A DNA stretch of 64,000 nt from Echinarachnius parma (lineage: Eukaryota; Echinodermata; Echinoidea; Clypeasteroida; Echinarachniidae), in NCBI GenBank assembly GCA_037951105.1, contig JBAMJV010002975.1, forward strand, positions 62,001 through 126,000. The letters are read 5' to 3'. Within the stretch, counting starts at the first letter, position 1; every line of letters begins with the position of its first letter. Below, one piece after another: positions 63,601-64,000 of the stretch. Position numbers and translations under genes: made by a program. The notes under the pieces are model-generated. The model was not told the origin of the DNA. It did no database searches and saw only the letters and a program-made list of their open reading frames with translations.

Positions 63601-63955
63601 CGAGTAGGGGCGTCTGGCCAGTAGTATTTCCCCTGTTTATATTAACCGCTTGACTTAATAAATGTTCTACCGTATCGATATGACCAGTCAGCGATGATTC
63701 GTGCATGGCCTTTAGTCCAATATTTGTTTTCGTCTTATTCACATTTTCGCTCTTTAACTTTTTAACTTGATTTATCCGATAGTTGGCTATATGCACATCA
63801 CCATTATTTGATGCTTCATGTGTATGTGCCCTTTCACGAAATATCTTCTTAGTTGTTAGGTCGGAATCTATTTGATATTTCAATGTTGTTCCGGTTGTCT
63901 TACTTGCCGATGCCCCTCTTAGCTTACCTATTCTTTTAAAGCGCGAAACCACCAT
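27882..63955 (-). CDS. ANK(~125)-ZU5-UPA-death domain protein, 8 coding exons
   Basis: Spliced gene read on the minus strand from ATG at 63955 to TAA at 27884-27882. Exons: 63955-51245, 50623-50589, 49876-49571, 48122-47902, 44975-44841, 41843-41690, 29972-29900, 28149-27882. Intron phases run 2,1,1,0,0,1,2 and every pair agrees. Six introns are GT-AG and one is GC-AG. With the 5 missing bases near 54166 counted, the coding length is 13,908 nt (about 4,635 residues). Domain order: short basic N-terminus, about 125 ankyrin repeats, one ZU5 (about 4252-4352), UPA (about 4365-4520), Ser/Pro-rich linker, death domain (about 4552-4635). Canonical ankyrins have 24 repeats and two ZU5 domains; PIDD and UNC5 have ZU5-UPA-death behind other sensors. 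No signal peptide or membrane span is visible, so a cytosolic adaptor or sensor is inferred. The frame is broken as given, so the locus may be an allele, a pseudogene or an assembly error. Confidence 0.82.
28150..29899. other. Intron 7 of the ankyrin gene
   Basis: Between linker and death-domain exons. It holds an ATAAT run followed by TCGATTTATATAGCGCC at 29168-29202, a common dispersed-repeat word. A GC-richer patch at 28650-28748 is unassigned. Confidence 0.6.
29900..29972 (-). CDS. Coding exon 7: Ser/Pro/Asp-rich linker before the death domain
   Basis: 73 bases with strong splice sites: acceptor cattatatttctacag before 29972 and donor CG|GTAAGT after 29900. Entered in phase 1 and left in phase 2 it reads (A)PYSETSPGISSNHPDDSPPREIG(R), an acidic, flexible linker. 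Both phases match the UPA exon upstream and the death-domain exon downstream. It is too short and too low in complexity to recognise by family. Confidence 0.75.
30127..30494 (+). CDS. Candidate exon, unrecognised basic protein
   Basis: Open for 122 codons without an ATG, ending at a consensus donor (GATCC|GTAAGT, phase 2). It is GC- and CpG-richer than its surroundings. The product is basic (RPEKGKGKVSNVRIARLRRR in the middle). No domain was recognised and no strong acceptor was found; a fragment of the TTAA MITE ends just before it (about 30066-30133). It lies antisense inside intron 6 of the ankyrin gene. It may be a relic of a mobile-element gene or chance. Confidence 0.28.
30575..30625 (+). 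repeat. Copy of a GC-rich repeat end, inverted to 39162-39213
   Basis: CCTCAACTATATTGCTGTAC followed by ACACGCGCGACCA, preceded by CCGTCGGCCC. The other copy is in opposite orientation 8.5 kb away, on the far side of the 5-kb element. Confidence 0.7.
30896..31456 (+). mobile_element. TTAA MITE, full-length copy (561 bp)
   Basis: Starts TTAAAGGGATAGTTGAGTTT and ends AACTCAAATATCCCTTTAA, TTAA at both ends. The best reference copy of the family in this window. Confidence 0.85.
31738..32368. repeat. 631-bp direct duplication, copy 1 (keeps the empty insertion site)
   Basis: Begins CTCGGCCAAAGGCGGCTTTT. Copy 2 starts at 32369 and is interrupted at 32806 by the 5-kb element, resuming at about 37806-38004. 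Here the corresponding site reads GATAATTCAAAATAGAGG uninterrupted near 32168. Confidence 0.85.
32959..32993 (+). promoter_or_regulatory. Octamer plus TATA module, left end, facing inward
   Basis: ATGCAAAT at 32959-32966 and TATATATA at 32986-32993, followed by CGCCGCGGTTTCGCGACAAC. The octamer-TATA layout is known from sea urchin histone and snRNA promoters; its activity here is inferred. Confidence 0.45.
37673..37706 (-). promoter_or_regulatory. Octamer plus TATA module, right end, facing inward
   Basis: Inverted copy of the left module: ATGCAAAT at 37706-37699 and TATATATA at 37680-37673, reading into the element on the minus strand. Confidence 0.45.
37877..38464. mobile_element. TA-flanked MITE with GTGCT/AGCAC words, carrying a tRNA-like insert
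   Basis: CACTCAAAAAAC at the left and, inverted, CACTCTAAAAAT at the right, next to TA on both sides. The interior is full of AGCACC and GGTGCT words. A truncated copy starts at 32242 in the duplicated segment. About 200 bases at 38080-38290 are unlike the rest and contain the tRNA-like block. Confidence 0.65.
38182..38242 (-). mobile_element. tRNA-derived SINE-like fragment
   Basis: On the minus strand TTAGCTCAGTCGGTATCGCG (A box), a GCGTC/GACGC stem, then GGTTTGAATAC (B box). The loop lacks the invariant T before the anticodon and the T-arm does not pair, so this is not a working tRNA gene. Confidence 0.5.
38506..38938 (+). mobile_element. TTAA MITE, GGGGACCACCAGG family, copy 1
   Basis: Starts TTAAAGGGGACCACCAGGC, ends GGTGGTGGTACCCTTTAA. 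Shares with copy 2 at 41934 the blocks GGTACCGTTTTGTGATATCA and AGATTCCCGGGCGATTCGTT. Confidence 0.8.
39162..39213 (-). repeat. Copy of a GC-rich repeat end, inverted to 30575-30625
   Basis: Same block on the minus strand. It is preceded by degenerate TTGTTTAGGGG units (38940-39150), which suggests the end of a dispersed element. Confidence 0.65.
39248..39436 (-). CDS. Candidate terminal exon, weakly protein-kinase-like
   Basis: Acceptor TAATTTCAATTTCAG before 39436, then 62 open codons to TAG. It reads DHPLLYVYHNVKPGNNMVVG... and ends ...KDMERVLQD. YHNVKPGNNMV resembles a kinase catalytic loop (HRDxKPxNIxx) with the Arg and Asp replaced, so a pseudokinase remnant is possible. It lies on the same strand inside intron 6 of the ankyrin gene. 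Entered in phase 1 from exon 6 it would stop after 9 codons, so it is not a simple alternative last exon. A relic of another gene, or chance, are the alternatives. Confidence 0.3.
   Translation of the reverse strand, partial: DHPLLYVYHNVKPGNNMVVGNAYSCLFMHLTKSDSLELFCIKHISPQGGDIPTKDMERVLQD
39735..40030 (+). mobile_element. Truncated TTAA/GGGATAGTTGAG MITE copy
   Basis: Starts inside the left end (TCAAGTTTTAGTAGAGAGGG) and stops at ACAAAACATCACATGCACAA; a G run follows. A further partial copy is at about 40905-41100. Confidence 0.65.
40293..40804. mobile_element. Pogo-like MITE interrupted by a palindromic element
   Basis: Left end CAGGGAAACCCCGTTATAAC, right end (inverted) GCACCCTGTTATAACGAGC, flanked by TA. 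CGTTATAACGAGGTACC motifs are typical of pogo/Tigger ends. Confidence 0.6.
40319..40646. mobile_element. 328-bp near-perfect palindromic MITE
   Basis: CCCAGCTAGCCACCTGACGT at the left and its complement at the right, TA on both sides (40317-40318 and 40647-40648). Arms of about 160 bases meet at a loop near 40475-40485; the left arm lacks about 11 bases present in the right. Confidence 0.85.
41690..41843 (-). CDS. Coding exon 6: end of UPA
   Basis: 51 codons plus one base, starting VPYNQLRGLCRMYETFTLDL. This lines up with the IPFYHxW...CTFTLER segment near the end of UNC5-type UPA domains; LLVLKQVNQ then matches the following strand. The acceptor is cctttcttctatttaatag before 41843 (phase 0); the donor is AAAG|GTACGA at 41690/41689 (phase 1). 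The next intron is 11.7 kb and is largely made of mobile elements. Confidence 0.78.
41934..42375 (+). mobile_element. TTAA MITE, GGGGACCACCAGG family, copy 2
   Basis: Same family as 38506-38938; the right end has decayed to TGTAA. It lies just upstream of the exon at 41843-41690 in the intron, with about 90 bases between them. Confidence 0.8.
42778..44396 (-). mobile_element. TTAA/GGGATAGTTGAG MITE, inverted, interrupted by a LINE
   Basis: TTAAAAGGATAGTTCAGTTC at 42778 and AAACTCAACTATCCTTTTAA ending 44396. The family sequence breaks off at TATGCTCTTTCGAATTT and resumes at AATTTGACACTC after 44311. Confidence 0.8.
43253..44312 (+). mobile_element. 5'-truncated non-LTR retrotransposon (LINE), C-terminal fragment
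   Basis: An open frame to 43711 encodes the region after the reverse transcriptase core: LNYCTLIWG, KIQILQKRVIRICSG, TLSLEKLIVFK, RYHGVNIWNNI. This pattern is typical of CR1/Jockey-group LINEs. Its 3' UTR ends with AATAAA at 44286 and a (TTGAA)n tail at 44293-44312. No reverse transcriptase catalytic core remains, so it is dead on arrival. Confidence 0.8.
44658..44893. repeat. 118-bp tandem duplication covering the 3' end of the UPA exon
   Basis: 44658-44775 is a diverged copy of 44776-44893, which contains the last part and donor of coding exon 5. In the copy the donor region reads GGGTAAGG rather than AGGCAAGT. Confidence 0.65.
44841..44975 (-). CDS. Coding exon 5: middle of UPA, GC-AG intron follows
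   Basis: 45 codons, phase 0 to phase 0, EIMREETNLGMWQF... to ...NSPHLKQ. The stretch IINISASRDDLIVTC lies where UNC5-type UPA has its NLRLSIHDL-like strand. The acceptor is tttgtttttcgtatag before 44975. The donor is CAG|GCAAGT, the consensus for rare GC-AG introns. A GT 10 bases further on would give phase 1, which does not fit the next exon. The similarity to UPA is moderate; the call rests on position, splice sites and phase together. A partial copy of this exon's 3' end lies at 44658-44775. Confidence 0.75.
44976..47901. other. Intron 4 of the ankyrin gene
   Basis: Apart from the hairpin at 45866-45985 it holds GGTCTCGG repeats and a C run (46270-46515), a fragment of the CTCCCTACTGTGGGAGGG family (47245-47290) and short plus-strand frames that I could not support. 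Confidence 0.5.
45866..45985. repeat. 120-base long hairpin, TA-ended
   Basis: TAGATCGACAAATCTATCGC pairs with the complement at 45966-45985; the arms continue through TTTCATGGTCTCTTTGACAT. Likely a tiny MITE; a small-RNA precursor is an alternative. Confidence 0.6.
47902..48122 (-). CDS. Coding exon 4: ZU5/UPA junction and start of UPA, with HFT motif
   Basis: 73 codons plus two bases. It opens SSWTADDTVNCRF, then LQMTHFTWFANVV, then a typical UPA start (RISFAPFLPLQ, LRLHLFNTLQGTPQ). UPA is the domain shared by UNC5, PIDD and ankyrins. The acceptor is gtgtctatccag before 48122, phase 1, matching the ZU5 donor; the donor is CTCAG|GTGGTT at 47902/47901, phase 0. The HFT tripeptide (48051-48043) sits where PIDD carries the HFS self-cleavage site; here Thr replaces Ser. 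Whether it cleaves cannot be told from sequence. Confidence 0.9.
48594..48669. repeat. (GT)n microsatellite
   Basis: About 75 bases of GT in the intron between the ZU5 and UPA exons. Confidence 0.95.
48670..49570. other. Intron 3 remainder, no exon seen
   Basis: Contains a series of TTCGTTATTCCGAAGG-like units at 48838-48965 (about 16-20 base period) and a dispersed repeat block at 49255-49400 shared with 14.9 and 23.5 kb. Confidence 0.5.
49571..49876 (-). CDS. Coding exon 3: ZU5 domain
   Basis: Encodes a complete-looking ZU5 domain of 101 codons. It starts ARGTFDHRGGQLR, has the IPPGALEEG turn in the middle, then FGIQCTPAGLSFKKPITVSL and PHCAIF near the end. These are the standard family landmarks in ankyrins, UNC5, ZO-1 and PIDD. 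The acceptor is aaacacag before 49876; the donor is TCTG|GTAAGCG at 49571/49570, phase 1. Only one ZU5 exon is present between the ankyrin array and UPA, whereas canonical ankyrins and PIDD carry two. ZU5 domains mediate protein contacts (spectrin in ankyrins) and, in PIDD and FIIND proteins, form the first half of a self-cleaving module. Confidence 0.92.
50589..50623 (-). CDS. Coding exon 2: 35-base exon joining ankyrin array to ZU5
   Basis: A pyrimidine-rich acceptor (ccttatcttcaacctcag) lies just before 50623 and a GTAAAT donor follows 50589. Entered in phase 2 it encodes GKSSVSDACNDG and leaves phase 1, which is exactly what the ZU5 exon needs. The peptide is a polar Ser/Asp/Gly linker. 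It was accepted because both splice sites and both phases agree; by itself it is too short to recognise by similarity. Confidence 0.7.
51245..54165 (-). CDS. Coding exon 1, second part: ~29 ankyrin repeats after the frameshift
   Basis: Continuation of the same exon in the shifted frame; there is no ATG at the junction, and the frame is open right up to the deletion. The first 12 or so repeats match the homogenised type. From about 52900 down to 51260 the repeats are divergent and individually distinct (for example NGNLDIVKYLINLGADVNRG and GHVDIIAFLLSKEVDINKVD), as in an ordinary old ankyrin domain. The last repeat ends in LRKEAAISSAEDEG. The donor is GAAGG|GTTTGT at 51245/51244, phase 2, which fits the 35-base exon at 50623. 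The open frame runs on to a stop at 51166, but that tail (FVNLYTMYDA...) reads as intron. Confidence 0.93.
54131..55140 (-). repeat. 396-bp tandem series (4 ankyrin units), just over two and a half copies
   Basis: Copies begin near 54131, 54522 and 54918. The spacing is 391 then 396: the first copy lacks 5 bases, and that deletion is the frameshift. The marker unit has KETNHGWTALHKASQNG. Confidence 0.8.
54166..63955 (-). CDS. Coding exon 1, first part: N-terminus and ~96 homogenised ankyrin repeats
   Basis: The ATG at 63955 has an in-frame TGA 18 nt upstream, so it is the likely start. Residues 1-40 are basic (MVVSRFKRIGKL...). Residues about 45-130 are degenerate ankyrin-like units, followed by about 95 near-identical 33-residue repeats with the core NGHIETVKYLISQGADVNKG. 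The period is 99 bp. Most units keep the TPLH/TALH turn, the central helix and the GADVN loop typical of ankyrin repeats. Such arrays bind protein partners; the partner here is unknown. The frame runs 3,266 or so correct codons, then a 5-base deletion near 54166 shifts it. Seven or eight wrong residues (SRGRCKQGRK end) lead to a stop at 54134. The other five frames also look open in long stretches because the unit is repeated; these are shadows. Confidence 0.95.
56030..58498 (-). repeat. Recent 2,469-bp tandem duplication in the ankyrin array, copy A
   Basis: Equals 25 ankyrin units less two residues, one unit reading STALASQNG instead of STALHxASQNG. It is nearly identical to 58499-60967; I noticed only a handful of base differences (for example around 56335 and 56388). 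Reading frame is kept. Confidence 0.9.
58499..60967 (-). repeat. Recent 2,469-bp tandem duplication in the ankyrin array, copy B
   Basis: Offset of exactly 2,469 from copy A over its whole length, including the two-residue-short unit and a run of four or so identical ENTDGWTALHLASQNG units. The boundaries are approximate because they fall inside 99-bp repeats. Confidence 0.9.
61500..62885 (-). repeat. 693-bp tandem duplication (7 ankyrin units, two copies)
   Basis: 61500-62192 and 62193-62885 match at an offset of 693 = 7 x 99. Both contain the unusual unit variant reading LIIKGAEVNK. In frame and near identical. Confidence 0.85.
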
Positions 63956-64000
63956 TGTTATTTTAATATGTTGTCATACATATCCTGCTAAAAAAAACAT
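63956..64000 (-). other. Probable 5' UTR and splice acceptor upstream of the start codon
   Basis: On the minus strand a T-run followed by tagcag ends at 63985, 29 bases before the ATG, with an in-frame TGA between them. This looks like an intron acceptor and a short stretch of 5' UTR. The promoter and any 5' non-coding exon lie beyond the window. Confidence 0.4.

Overview
The window looks like a piece of a compact, AT-rich, repeat-dense animal genome, most probably an echinoid (sea urchin). This is inferred from the style of the ankyrin array, the ANK-ZU5-UPA-death architecture, and the many short TTAA- and TA-flanked transposons, hAT-like and LINE fragments; no species marker was read. There is no bacterial-style gene layout, rRNA, CRISPR array or intact tRNA.

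One large gene occupies the right half on the minus strand. I rebuilt it by reading splice sites and codon phase. A giant first coding exon (63955 to 51245) holds about 125 ankyrin repeats. A 35-base exon (50623-50589), a ZU5 exon (49876-49571), three UPA exons (48122-47902, 44975-44841, 41843-41690), a short linker exon (29972-29900) and a death-domain exon with stop codon (28149-27882) follow, with a polyadenylation signal at 27859-27854. All seven junctions keep phase, and the coding total is an exact multiple of three once one 5-base deletion near 54166 is allowed for (about 4,635 codons). The deletion breaks the frame after codon 3273 in the sequence as given. The product resembles a cross between ankyrins and PIDD/UNC5-type proteins: a very long ankyrin sensor array joined to a single ZU5-UPA module and a death domain, with an HFT tripeptide at the place where PIDD-type proteins carry the self-cleaving HFS.

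The ankyrin exon is being rewritten by recombination. It carries a recent 2,469-bp tandem duplication (25 repeats), a 693-bp duplication (7 repeats) and a 396-bp series (4 repeats). The most C-terminal repeats are old and divergent.

The introns and the left 27 kb are mobile-element terrain. Left to right: a TTAA-flanked element (1654-10347) carrying seven copies of a 16-mer and split by an hAT-type insertion (4148-9412, 8-bp target duplication); a TA-flanked fold-back element (11247-13234); Harbinger-like and mariner/pogo-like MITEs; microsatellites and tandem repeats at 16.7-23.9 kb; and at least eight copies of one TTAA MITE family, one inserted inside another. The 11.7-kb intron before the linker exon contains a 5-kb element (32807-37808) with inverted ends, each holding an inward-facing octamer-plus-TATA promoter-like module. 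A tandem duplication next to it preserves the empty insertion site. Two unassigned candidate exons also lie in this intron.
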